NCBI GenBank assembly: GCA_019244055.1
Contig: JAFATG010000345.1
Span: 1 to 53,348, forward strand
Reading direction: 5' to 3'
Source: Acidobacteriaceae bacterium
GTDB lineage: Bacteria; Acidobacteriota; Terriglobia; Bryobacterales; Bryobacteraceae
DNA: 53,348 nt
Shown here: piece by piece, positions 27,501 through 35,571 of the stretch
Layout of the letters: the number at the start of each line of letters is the position of its first letter
Position numbering within the stretch: the stretch's first letter is position 1
Translations under genes and position numbers: made by a program
Notes under the pieces: model-generated
Told to the model about the DNA's origin: nothing
Seen by the model: the letters and a program-made list of their open reading frames with translations, nothing else
The model's database searches: none

Positions 27501-27853
27501 CCATCCGGTGTCCAGCCAACTGCAACGTCCGGACCCGGATGATAGGTGAGCCGGCGTGGCTCACCGCCCGCGGCGGGGACGACGTAGACATCAATGTTGC
27601 CGTCGTATTCCCCGGTGAACGCGACCAGCGAGCCGTCCGGGGAGAAATGCGGCCCCGTTTCGTGCCCGACACCGTTGGTTAGCCGCTGAGCGTCACCGCC
27701 ATCCCGGCTGACAATCCAAATGTCTCCTGCGTATTCGAAGGCAATTTGCGTCTGACTCACTGTGGGATTCCGGACGAGGGGAGGCGGATCGTTTTGGGCC
27801 TGAATGGGAAGGGCGGTAGCGACCGCAAAAAGCACTGAAAGGAACTTGTGCAT
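24532..27853 (-). pseudogene. Tricorn-type protease gene split by one extra base (frameshift near 27035)
   Basis: The start at 27853 gives a signal peptide (MHKFLSVLFAVATALPIQA) and a first propeller with PHFSPDGSLVAFTG and VGWTPDGKRVLF. This frame runs to about 27030, then fails. In the next frame the protein continues as DLKSGKWHPVEVRIAADLAEVRPRW (overlapping in phase) into MNNTKI at 26952 and the rest. That part holds a second propeller, a Lys/Asp-rich linker, a tricorn C1-like region with VWRIERDFFYDPHFHG, a PDZ domain near GVNVTAGDYLLAVNG, and an S41-type protease domain with QFAGSGGDAMPWYF (nucleophile Ser) and LGNITVGH. The total of about 1106 residues equals a normal tricorn homolog. 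The domain content is intact; only one base disrupts it. It may be a recent mutation, a sequencing error or a +1 frameshift site. Confidence 0.8.
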
Positions 27854-27893
27854 ATAGATGAAGTGGGTTTCGGCCATTATAGGTGACAAGGGT

Positions 27894-28880
27894 ATGCGAC
27901 TTATTGTTAGGGTGCTGGGCGTGGTATTTGTCCTTGCTCTCGGGGGAGAAGGACGATCGCCAGAGCCTTTGAGAAGCATTGGACTGGTGCTATTGCCTCA
28001 TGTCGAGGGGCGGTTGGATCGTATGGCGGCGGACGTCGACGGAAGACGAGTTTTTCTGTCTGCGCTGACCAACAATACCGTTCAAGTAATCGATGCGAAG
28101 CGAAAAACCCTGCTGCATGCGATCTCCGGGCTGGCGCAGCCCAAAGGAATCGGTTATCTAGCAGGGTTCGATCGCATTTATGTTGCGAATGGCGGCGACG
28201 GCACTCTTCGCAAGTACGATGGCGGCACGTATTTGCCATTGCAGAACAAGCGAATCGGTGACAATATCGAAAACTTGCACCCGGGCATAACGGACAGCCG
28301 CGTGTTTGTCGGTTACGGAAGAGGAACGCTGGTTGGACTCGACAACATTGAGAAAAAGCTGTTCGAAGTGACGCTCGACGGCCACCCCGAAGGATTCCGA
28401 TTAGAGGCATTCGGACCAAGGATCTTCATCAACATTCCTGATAGGCGCGAGGTGGAAGTCGTGGATCGCGACACGCATACCGTGGTAGCGAAATGGCATC
28501 TTCAGAGAGAGCGGCGCAACTACGCGATGGCGCTGGATGAAGCAAATCACCGGCTGTTTGTCGCTTGCCGCCAGCCATCCACACTGCTCGTAATGGACGC
28601 GTCAAATGGCGCGGTGATCCAGAGGCTACCTACGATTGGAGACTCGGATGACGTGCATTACGACGGGACGCGAAAACGCATCTACGTGACGGGCGGAGAG
28701 GGCGCGATTTCCATTTACGAGCAGACCGACCCTGATCATTACCGGCAGATCGCCACGGTGCCGACCGCATCCGGAGCGCGAACCAGTCTCTTCGTGGCGA
28801 ATTGGAACCAACTTTTTGTAGCCGTACCTGCGCGTGGAAACCGGAGAGCAGAACTGCGAATTTACCGGGCGCAACCTTAA
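27894..28880 (+). CDS. Exported YncE-like beta-propeller protein
   Basis: From ATG at 27894 (AGGTG about eight bases upstream) the product is 328 residues with a signal peptide. Blades of a YVTN/YncE-type propeller follow: GRLDRMAADVDGRRVFLSALTNNTVQVIDA, GFDRIYVANGGDGTLRKYD, RIFINIPDRREVEVVDR, HRLFVACRQPSTLLVMDAS and KRIYVTGGEGAISIYE. No catalytic domain is attached. Such proteins are usually periplasmic binding or scaffold proteins. It is divergent from the tricorn gene with about 40 bases between starts. Confidence 0.85.
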   Translation: MRLIVRVLGVVFVLALGGEGRSPEPLRSIGLVLLPHVEGRLDRMAADVDGRRVFLSALTNNTVQVIDAKRKTLLHAISGLAQPKGIGYLAGFDRIYVANGGDGTLRKYDGGTYLPLQNKRIGDNIENLHPGITDSRVFVGYGRGTLVGLDNIEKKLFEVTLDGHPEGFRLEAFGPRIFINIPDRREVEVVDRDTHTVVAKWHLQRERRNYAMALDEANHRLFVACRQPSTLLVMDASNGAVIQRLPTIGDSDDVHYDGTRKRIYVTGGEGAISIYEQTDPDHYRQIATVPTASGARTSLFVANWNQLFVAVPARGNRRAELRIYRAQP

Positions 28881-28893
28881 TGCAATTTGAACC

Positions 28894-29862
28894 CTAGCTG
28901 GAGGCAGGAGCGATGGCCTGGACATGCGGGTTCACGCCACCAAGCCACTTGAGATTTTTGGCCGTACTGTCGAAGACATCGCTGGTTTTGAACAGCTCCC
29001 AGCGGCCGTCCTTTGCCGGTTCAGCGGTCTTCGCCAGGATCGCGCCGATCTGTTCGTCTGTCACTTGATGCTGAGTCTGCGCGGCGGCCATGGCCTGGTC
29101 GAGGATCTCCGGTTTATCGATTCCGGTAATCACGACGCTTGCCGGCGTGTGCAGGGCGAAGTGCAGGCATTCCACCGGAGTTACGATGTTGCTTTTCAGA
29201 ATTACGCCATCCCCCATGCTCTTCATTGCGAGGACGCCGATATCGCGTTTGATCAGTTCGGGAACGACGAGACGCGTGAAGCTCCGGAAGTGCGCGTCCA
29301 GAACGTTGATCGGCATCTGCGCGGCATCAAACAGGAAGCCATGTCTCTCCGCCACTTCTAGCATGTAGAGGTGAATTTGCGGATCTTTATGGCCCGTAAA
29401 ACCGATATACCGGATCTTGCCCGCCTTCTTCGCTTCCAGAACTGCTTCGATAGCGCCATCTTGGGCGAAGATACGGTCGGGATCGTCGAAGCGAATAATC
29501 TCGTGAAACTGCAGGAGATCGATACGGTCAGTGCGCAGGCGACGGAGTGATTCGTCGATCTGCTGCGCGGCCGAGTCTTTGGTACGGCCGTCGATCTTGG
29601 TCATGAGAAAGACACGATTCCGGTAACCGTCCTGTTTGAGCGCTCTGCCCATGCGGCGTTCGCTCTCGCCTTTGTTGTAATCCCAGGAGTTATCGAGGAA
29701 GTTGATACCGCGATCAACGGCCGCATGAATCAGGTTGATAGCGTCGGACGACGTGAGCGATTTGAAGCCGAGATGAAACCCGCCCATTCCGATGCAAGAG
29801 ACTTTCTCGCCGGTATGGCCGAGAGTGCGGTAAGGAATTTCACTGCCGTTTGTCACGGCCAT
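28894..29862 (-). CDS. Aldo/keto reductase
   Basis: The start at 29862 gives IPYRTLGHTGEKVSCIGMGGFH, a typical AKR N-terminus. Then come NFLDNSWDYNKGESERRMGRAL (catalytic Asp and Tyr), FLMTKIDGRTK (Lys), DRIDLLQFHEI (His), IRYIGFTGHKD and VLAMKSMGDG. The 322-residue length fits. It lies 26 bases downstream of a secreted-protein gene on the same strand and is likely co-transcribed. The substrate is unknown. An in-frame upstream extension through 30024 lies antisense-like within the neighbour and is not a real start. Confidence 0.92.
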   Translation of the reverse strand: MAVTNGSEIPYRTLGHTGEKVSCIGMGGFHLGFKSLTSSDAINLIHAAVDRGINFLDNSWDYNKGESERRMGRALKQDGYRNRVFLMTKIDGRTKDSAAQQIDESLRRLRTDRIDLLQFHEIIRFDDPDRIFAQDGAIEAVLEAKKAGKIRYIGFTGHKDPQIHLYMLEVAERHGFLFDAAQMPINVLDAHFRSFTRLVVPELIKRDIGVLAMKSMGDGVILKSNIVTPVECLHFALHTPASVVITGIDKPEILDQAMAAAQTQHQVTDEQIGAILAKTAEPAKDGRWELFKTSDVFDSTAKNLKWLGGVNPHVQAIAPASS

Positions 29863-29888
29863 TAGACGCGTCGAGGGCGAATCTTGGA

Positions 29889-30554
29889 TCAGCGATCGTT
29901 CGAGTTGTCCGGTGGGATGTCTTTTAGCCGGACGCCGGCCGGCTTGGCGAACAGCTTGGGGTCGAAGGGGAGTTCCTGGTAGATGATGTACTCGTACTTG
30001 TAAGTACCGTCTTTGGCATGCCAAGTCAAAAAAACGGGTGCTTGAGATTGGGATCGGACGACCAGAGTTGCCGGACCATTGGCGGTATCGAGGACATACT
30101 CATCGGTCGGTTTGCCGTTAATAATCGGGCCGGCGCGGCGACTGGCGCCAGCCTGTTTGAAAAAATGCAGCTCATCGCCGAATTCGAGATCGTCCAGCTC
30201 CGGAAGCTCATGGTTGGGATCGAAAGGCAGAACTATAGGGAGGTGCAAGTCATTCGGACCCCCTTGATCGATCGCGTGAGTACCTTCGCGATCGATGAGG
30301 TTCAAGCTGTAAGCGTCTGGTTCGGCAATGATCGTCAGCTTGTGTACGTGCTGTTTGGCATCGGGCGGATCTTCTACGCGAGCGTAGTGCGGAGCGCTGG
30401 AATAGATTGTCCGAGGAAGAGCGGCGAAGGACCCTGGTTTGATCCCTGGGCCGATCAAGCGCACGACGATCTTCGTCATTGTCTTCGGATAAGCTTGCGG
30501 CTCTTGCGCGGCGGGCGACAGGAGCGTGAGTAGGCCGCCAATCAGTAGCAACAT
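29889..30554 (-). CDS. Exported protein of unknown function
   Basis: The 221-residue product starts with a hydrophobic signal (MLLLIGGLLTLLSPAAQEPQA), then a beta-rich domain: IVVRLIGPGIKPGSFAALPRTIY, HKLTIIAEPDAYSLNLIDREG, DEYVLDTANGPATLVVRS and YKYEYIIYQELPFDPKLFAKP. I do not recognise the family. It precedes the aldo/keto reductase and is divergent from the ABC transporter operon. Confidence 0.78.
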   Translation of the reverse strand: MLLLIGGLLTLLSPAAQEPQAYPKTMTKIVVRLIGPGIKPGSFAALPRTIYSSAPHYARVEDPPDAKQHVHKLTIIAEPDAYSLNLIDREGTHAIDQGGPNDLHLPIVLPFDPNHELPELDDLEFGDELHFFKQAGASRRAGPIINGKPTDEYVLDTANGPATLVVRSQSQAPVFLTWHAKDGTYKYEYIIYQELPFDPKLFAKPAGVRLKDIPPDNSNDR

Positions 30555-30636
30555 GCCTGCTGACCGTGGGATTGCTACGAAGAGCTTATCGTTTCAGGAC
30601 GAAGCACCGCACTGGGGTAGCATTGAAATTCAAGAA

Positions 30637-31611
30637 GTGGAATCGGTCCTGGAGCTCCGCGCTCTTTCCAAACACTATCCATCCCATCGCGCGGTCAACG
30701 GCATTTCCTTCGCTCTGCAACGAGGCGAGTTCTTTTCGCTGGTGGGACCCTCGGGCTGCGGGAAGACGACAACGCTGCGATTGATCGGGGGATTCGAAGA
30801 GCCGACATCGGGCGAAATTTTGTTAGCTGGGCAATCCCTTGCCGGCACGATGCCGTACCAGCGAGACGTCAGCACCGTATTCCAAAATTACGCGCTTTTT
30901 CCCCATTTGACAGTGGAGCAGAACGTGGCGTTCGGCTTGGAACGAAAGCGGCGATTCGGCAAGCGAGACATTCGAGAGAAGGTGGAGAATGCGCTCGCGC
31001 TGGTCCAGCTTTCGGGAAAGGGACGACGCAAGCCGAACGAAATCTCGGGCGGTGAGAAGCAACGAACGGCTCTGGCGCGTTCGCTGGTTGTGGAGCCGAA
31101 AGTGCTGCTGCTGGATGAGCCGCTTTCGGCGCTCGATCCAAAGCTGCGGAAGGAGATGAGAAGCGAGCTGAAAAGCTTGCAGCGCAGGGTTGGGATTGCG
31201 TTTCTCTTCATTACGCACGACCAGGAAGAGGCGCTTTCGTTGTCGGACCGGATGGCGGTGATGAACCGGGGAGTTTTAGAGCAGGTCGGGACGCCGCGAG
31301 AGTTATACCAGCGGCCCGCTTCGCGATTCGTGGCAGAATTTCTGGGAGGCTTGAACTGGCTGAATGGAGCAGGTGTTCGGCCGGAGGCGGTCCGTCTTTC
31401 GAGAGAGCGGCCCGGCGATGGCTCGCGCTGCCTTTCCGGCGTGGTGGAATCCTCGATCTTTCTGGGTAACTGTCTGCACGTGCAGACTCGTTTGGAAGAT
31501 GGCGCCGCGTGCGTGGCAGAACTTCCGCAGAATGGTTGCCAGTTCGAACCCGGCGAAGCTGTGCATGTGTTCTGGAGAGTCGAAGACGAATTACCAGTTT
31601 CCGGGCACTAA
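30637..31611 (+). CDS. potA: Spermidine/putrescine-type ABC transporter ATP-binding protein
   Basis: Walker A GPSGCGKTT, the Q-loop in STVFQNYALFPHLTVEQN, the signature NEISGGEKQR, Walker B VLLLDEPLSALD and the switch His in FITHDQEEALSLSDR are all present. The C-terminal part (about 240-325) is a TOBE-like domain. Signature GGEKQR replaces the usual GGQQQR. I chose GTG at 30637 because the family usually begins close to the LELRALSKHY strand. The ATG at 30553 would share a CATG with the divergent neighbour start and add a nonhomologous tail. It heads a four-gene operon and energises the permeases below. Confidence 0.9.
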   Translation: MESVLELRALSKHYPSHRAVNGISFALQRGEFFSLVGPSGCGKTTTLRLIGGFEEPTSGEILLAGQSLAGTMPYQRDVSTVFQNYALFPHLTVEQNVAFGLERKRRFGKRDIREKVENALALVQLSGKGRRKPNEISGGEKQRTALARSLVVEPKVLLLDEPLSALDPKLRKEMRSELKSLQRRVGIAFLFITHDQEEALSLSDRMAVMNRGVLEQVGTPRELYQRPASRFVAEFLGGLNWLNGAGVRPEAVRLSRERPGDGSRCLSGVVESSIFLGNCLHVQTRLEDGAACVAELPQNGCQFEPGEAVHVFWRVEDELPVSGH

Positions 31612-31612
31612 G

Positions 31613-32440
31613 GTGGGCCGCTTGCGCGCGGTTTTCGTTGCGCCAAGCGCAACGGTAATGGCGGTCTTATTCTTTGCGCCGCTACTCATCATCGTGGCGT
31701 ACAGCTTGTTGTCGCGCGGGCCGTACGGCGGTGTCATGCACCCGTGGACACCGGAGAATTACCGCCGCGTTTTCGATCCACTCTATGGCCAGGTTCTCTG
31801 GCGCTCCATCTGGATTGCGGGAGCAGCTACGGCGCTTTGTCTGATTCTCGGGTTCCCGCTGGCGTTGTATATCGCGCGAGCAAAGCGGCACAGGACGCTC
31901 TTGCTGAATTTGGTGATGCTGCCGTTCTGGACGAGTTTCCTGATCCGCATTTACGCCTGGATGTTTTTGCTGCGCGATACGGGATTGATCAACACGGCGT
32001 TGCAGGAGCTACACGTCATTTCTCAGCCGTTGCCTCTTCTGTTCAACACGGGCGCCGTGATCTTGGGGTTGGTCTACGGCTATCTGCCCTTCACCGTGTT
32101 GCCGCTTTACGCGACACTCGAAAAACTGGATCCGGAGCTGCTCGACGCGGCGGAGGATCTGGGTGCATCTCCGTGGAGCGCCTTGTGGCGCGTCACGGTG
32201 CCGCTGAGCAGATCGGGGATCATTGCGGGTTGTTTGCTGGTGTTCATACCGTGTGTCGGGGCGTACCTCACGCCGGATCTGATGGGCGGAGGAAAGACCG
32301 TCATGGCCGGCAATCTGGTGCAGAACCAGTTCACAACGGCGCGTGACTGGCCATTTGGAGCGGCGGCGTCGCTGGTACTGATGTTGCTGGTGCTCGCCAT
32401 TATGCAAATTCTGAGGCGGCGCAGCGAGGAACTGCTGTGA
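31613..32440 (+). CDS. potB: Spermidine/putrescine-type ABC transporter permease, PotB-like
   Basis: The 275-residue inner-membrane protein has about six helices and the permease EAA-like loop DAAEDLGASPWSALWRVTVPLSRSG near 185. It also shows LLNLVMLPFWTSFLIRIYAWMFLL, characteristic of PotB/PotH. The start is GTG at 31613, one base after the potA stop. A much longer in-frame reading that begins inside potA is a shadow. Its stop overlaps the next gene as GTGA. Confidence 0.92.
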   Translation: MGRLRAVFVAPSATVMAVLFFAPLLIIVAYSLLSRGPYGGVMHPWTPENYRRVFDPLYGQVLWRSIWIAGAATALCLILGFPLALYIARAKRHRTLLLNLVMLPFWTSFLIRIYAWMFLLRDTGLINTALQELHVISQPLPLLFNTGAVILGLVYGYLPFTVLPLYATLEKLDPELLDAAEDLGASPWSALWRVTVPLSRSGIIAGCLLVFIPCVGAYLTPDLMGGGKTVMAGNLVQNQFTTARDWPFGAAASLVLMLLVLAIMQILRRRSEELL

Positions 32441-33195
32441 GGAGATTCTTAGCCGTGTATGCAGCCGCGGCGTACTTGTTTCTATATGCGCCGCTGGCGG
32501 TTTTGAGCGTGTTCAGCTTTAACGCGTCCAAAGTGGCAATGTGGCGCGGCTTCAGTTGGGAGTGGTATCGCAGCGTGTTTCACAATGAGGCGCTCCTCGA
32601 AGCCACGATTAACAGCCTCATTATTGCGACGGTGGCGACAATCATCTCGACTGCAATCGGGACGCTGGCCGGCTATGCGCTCTGGAAGAAGCGGTTCCCG
32701 CTGCTGACAAACTCGCTCTACTTATCGCTGGTTACGCCGGAGATCGTGACGGGCGTTTCGCTGCTGGCATTTTTTGAATGGTCGTTTCGTTTCCTGCACG
32801 TGCAGCTCGGGATGCACACCGTGATCCTCGCGCACATTTCGTTTTGCCTGGCGTATGTGGTCATCGTGATTCTGGCACGTTTGCGGACCTTCGATCCGGC
32901 GCTGGAAGAAGCCGGCCTGGACCTGGGAGCGAACGAATGGCAAGTGTTTTGGCGGGTAACGATTCCGATTCTGCTCCCGGGGATTGTCGCTGCCGCGCTG
33001 CTCTGCTTCACAGTTTCGTTCGATGACTACGTGATCACAAGCCTGGTTGCGGGCGTCAATTCCGAGACCCTGCCGATGAGGATTTACGCGATGGCACGCA
33101 AAGGAGTTAGCCCCGACGTGAATGCATTGTCGCTCATGATCACGGCTGGGCTGGGAGTTTTTATCCTGCTGGCGGGCAGGCTGGAACGGCGATGA
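32437..33195 (+). CDS. potC: Spermidine/putrescine-type ABC transporter permease, PotC-like
   Basis: The 252-residue protein has six predicted helices and the EAA-type loop EEAGLDLGANEWQVFWRVTIP near 151-171. It carries LYLSLVTPEIVTGVSLLAFF and TVSFDDYVITSLVAGVNSETLPMRIY, both typical of PotC/PotI. Its GTG start overlaps the potB stop and its stop overlaps the potD start as ATGA, so all are translationally coupled. Confidence 0.93.
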   Translation: MRRFLAVYAAAAYLFLYAPLAVLSVFSFNASKVAMWRGFSWEWYRSVFHNEALLEATINSLIIATVATIISTAIGTLAGYALWKKRFPLLTNSLYLSLVTPEIVTGVSLLAFFEWSFRFLHVQLGMHTVILAHISFCLAYVVIVILARLRTFDPALEEAGLDLGANEWQVFWRVTIPILLPGIVAAALLCFTVSFDDYVITSLVAGVNSETLPMRIYAMARKGVSPDVNALSLMITAGLGVFILLAGRLERR

Positions 33196-34217
33196 ACCGC
33201 CGCATTTTCTTGCTTTCAGTCGGTGGAGGGCCACTGGCCTGTACTCTAGGCCGCGAGCGCAGGTTGAACGTTTACAACTGGGAGAATTACGTCGCCAGCT
33301 CGACAATTCCGAATTTTGAGCGCGAGTTTCAATGCCGCGTCCGGTATGCGACATATGGCAGCGCTGAAGAGATACTGGCGAAAGTGATGAGCGGCAATTC
33401 GGGCTGGGACGTTGTGTTCCCATCGAACAGTTTTGTTCGACCGATGCGCGAACTTGCTCTGCTAGAGCGGTTAGATCATCAGCGATTGACGAACCTCGAT
33501 CAACTGGAAGCAAGGTTTCGGGCGCCCAAGTGGGATCCATTGCTCGAATGGTGCGTGCCCTACATGCATAGCGCGACAGGAATTCTGTACTCGAAGTCGG
33601 TTTCCCGGACACCGCTGGCTTGGGCCGACCTGTGGACGGATTCCTATCAACGGAGGGTGACGATGCTGGACGATTCCGCGGAGGTGTTCGGCGCATGCCT
33701 GAAACGGATGGGATGTTCGATCAATTCGGGCGATCCGGCGGAGCTGAAAAGAGCGCGTGATATGGCGGTTCGGCAAAAACCGCTGTTGCGTGCGTATTTG
33801 AGCGAAGAAGTGCGGGACCAGGTGATTGCCGGCGATGTCTTAGTAGCGCAGATGTGGGCACAAGTGGCGCAAGTCGCCATGGACAATGCGGCCAATCTGG
33901 CTTTCTCTTTTCCCACCGAAGGGTTCGCGCTTTATGCGGATAACTGCTGTATTTTGCGGGAAAGCAAACACAAAGATCTGGCGTACGAGTTTCTCAATTA
34001 CCTCTTGCGGCCACAGGTGGCGGCGGCTATCGCGATGGAGATGAGAACCGCAACGGCAAACGCGGGCGCGCGGCAACTACTTCCGGAAGCGCAGAGAAGG
34101 GACATCGTGCTGTATCCGACCGCGGAGACACTTGCCCGCGGTGAGTGGTTCGAAGCGTTGCCGGGACGGGTGCAGAGAATTCGGGACCGGTATTGGACGG
34201 AGATTAAGGCGGCGTGA
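33192..34217 (+). CDS. potD: Spermidine/putrescine-type periplasmic binding protein
   Basis: The 341-residue protein begins MNRRIFLLSVGG with an Arg pair and a PLACTLG sequence, a possible Tat-type or lipoprotein signal, though the residue at the lipobox -3 position is Pro rather than Leu. The mature part opens RLNVYNWENYV, the PotD/PotF hallmark, followed by AEEILAKVMSGNSGWDVVFPS and ALYADNCCILRESKHKDLAYEFLNYLLRP. It delivers a polyamine or related ligand to PotABC; the exact ligand cannot be read from sequence. Confidence 0.9.
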   Translation: MNRRIFLLSVGGGPLACTLGRERRLNVYNWENYVASSTIPNFEREFQCRVRYATYGSAEEILAKVMSGNSGWDVVFPSNSFVRPMRELALLERLDHQRLTNLDQLEARFRAPKWDPLLEWCVPYMHSATGILYSKSVSRTPLAWADLWTDSYQRRVTMLDDSAEVFGACLKRMGCSINSGDPAELKRARDMAVRQKPLLRAYLSEEVRDQVIAGDVLVAQMWAQVAQVAMDNAANLAFSFPTEGFALYADNCCILRESKHKDLAYEFLNYLLRPQVAAAIAMEMRTATANAGARQLLPEAQRRDIVLYPTAETLARGEWFEALPGRVQRIRDRYWTEIKAA

Positions 34218-34220
34218 GAT

Positions 34221-34246
34221 TGGCAGACGGCAAGACCGTCTGGCCA
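34221..34246. repeat. Short palindromic repeat, copy 1
   Basis: CAGACGG and CCGTCTG pair around a CAAGA loop, with three more flanking pairs broken by one extra G. It sits between the convergent potD and exonuclease genes. The same unit, with two changes in the first twenty bases, occurs near 46811. No T run follows, so it is an extragenic palindrome rather than a simple terminator. Confidence 0.6.
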
Positions 34247-34264
34247 CGGGGACAACAGAAAGGC

Positions 34265-35539
34265 TTAAAGTAGACGGCGGGGGCGCGGTTTCGAGAGACG
34301 TTTCTCGAGGCGCTGTTTGCGGCGGGCAAGAGTGTCCGACTCGCCAAAGGCGAGAGCCTGGTTCGTGAACTCGAGAGCAATGACGGGATTGCGCTCGTCG
34401 TGCTCATAATATTTGGCCAACTCTTCCAGCGCGAGCACGCGGAATTCGTTGTGGCAGCCGGCTAGCTCGGTAAAGACGGGGATAGCAGCGTGCGGCCGCT
34501 GCAGCTTCTTTTCGAGCACGGCAATTTCCCAAAGCGAACGGAACAGAAGGCGATCCGGGAGACCGGCATCGACCGCGCGTTTGAACAGCGCAAGCGATTG
34601 CCCGTGTTCACCGGCCGCAAGCAGCCAGCGGGCGATTCCGGCGAGATCCTCGCCATGGCGGACGCCAACGCGAGACAGCGAGTCCGAATCGGTACTCCGG
34701 AAGGCGGCGGGGACGATAGCCGTCAGGCAGGCAAGCGTCAGAATGTCCATCGCGTTGTGGTGGAAGATCGGCACCAAGCGGTGGGCCTCGCGCGAACGCA
34801 GGTATTCGAAATAAACGTAAGGAATCAGTTCGCCCGGGAGATCGCCCTCGCGATAGAAACCGAGAATCTCCTGCTCGAGCTGAACCAGGCGGCAGCTTTC
34901 GAGGCGCAGCTTCCAGAGGCGGCGCGCGCCATGGAGCAAATCGAGATGACCGAGACGGGCAAACGGCGGCTTGTGGCGCGTCATGCGATAGCGAGTCTCG
35001 AGCAGCGGCTGATCGTACGATTTCCCGTTATAAGTAATGAGAACGTCGAACTCAGAGAGGTGGGATTCGAGAGCGGCGAGGACACTGCGCTCCTCAGCAT
35101 ACTCGCGCATAAAGAACTGCCGCACGCGGAAGCCGTCAGGGGTGATTCGACCCACACCGATCAAGAACGCATAGATACCCGAGCCGCCGGAGAGACCAGT
35201 CGTTTCGGTATCAAGGAATGCCCAGCGGCGGGGCGAGGCAGGGGGAATCTCGTTTTCGCCAAGCGCATCGAGAAGGGTCTCGGGAAGCTCGGCAAGCGCG
35301 CCGATATCGGCAGAGCCGTGCTGCTTACGACCGACGAAGAGGCGTTCTGTCTGGAAGTGCTGACCGAATTCGTTCGTGACCACCTGGCCTTCCGACCATT
35401 CCTCAATGAAGCTGCGGGCGGACGGTTCGTCTTCTTCCAGAGGCGGCGCAACGGGCTGAGGCGGGCGGTTCGCGAAGCGGGCATTGACGACAGAGATGCG
35501 CTCGCGAAGACGGGCTAATTGATCATCGATATCCAGCAA
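34265..35539 (-). CDS. YprB-type ribonuclease H-like exonuclease with C-terminal helical repeats
   Basis: Residues about 105-270 form a DEDD exonuclease-like fold: FLDTETTGLSGG (DxE), FDVLITYNGKSYDQPLLETR (Asp), LDLLHGARRLW and HHNAMDILTLACL (final Asp). This is the YprB ribonuclease H-like domain. The C-terminal 150 residues are helical with TPR-like features (ALFKRAVDAGLPDRLLFRSLWEIAVLEKKL, LALEELAKYYEHDERNPVIALEF). The 424-residue protein starts at TTG 35539 with AAAGGCG ten bases upstream. The DNA or RNA substrate is unknown. Confidence 0.82.
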   Translation of the reverse strand: MLDIDDQLARLRERISVVNARFANRPPQPVAPPLEEDEPSARSFIEEWSEGQVVTNEFGQHFQTERLFVGRKQHGSADIGALAELPETLLDALGENEIPPASPRRWAFLDTETTGLSGGSGIYAFLIGVGRITPDGFRVRQFFMREYAEERSVLAALESHLSEFDVLITYNGKSYDQPLLETRYRMTRHKPPFARLGHLDLLHGARRLWKLRLESCRLVQLEQEILGFYREGDLPGELIPYVYFEYLRSREAHRLVPIFHHNAMDILTLACLTAIVPAAFRSTDSDSLSRVGVRHGEDLAGIARWLLAAGEHGQSLALFKRAVDAGLPDRLLFRSLWEIAVLEKKLQRPHAAIPVFTELAGCHNEFRVLALEELAKYYEHDERNPVIALEFTNQALAFGESDTLARRKQRLEKRLSKPRPRRLL

Positions 35540-35571
35540 CCAGGGATTCGCCTTTTCTTTGCCATTATAGG

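Noticed and set aside
34490-35518. A 342-residue plus-strand open frame opposite the YprB-type exonuclease
   Set aside because: It has no recognisable domain and its composition (Arg/Glu/Gly rich) is what a high-GC antisense shadow gives. The opposite strand carries a clear DEDD exonuclease.
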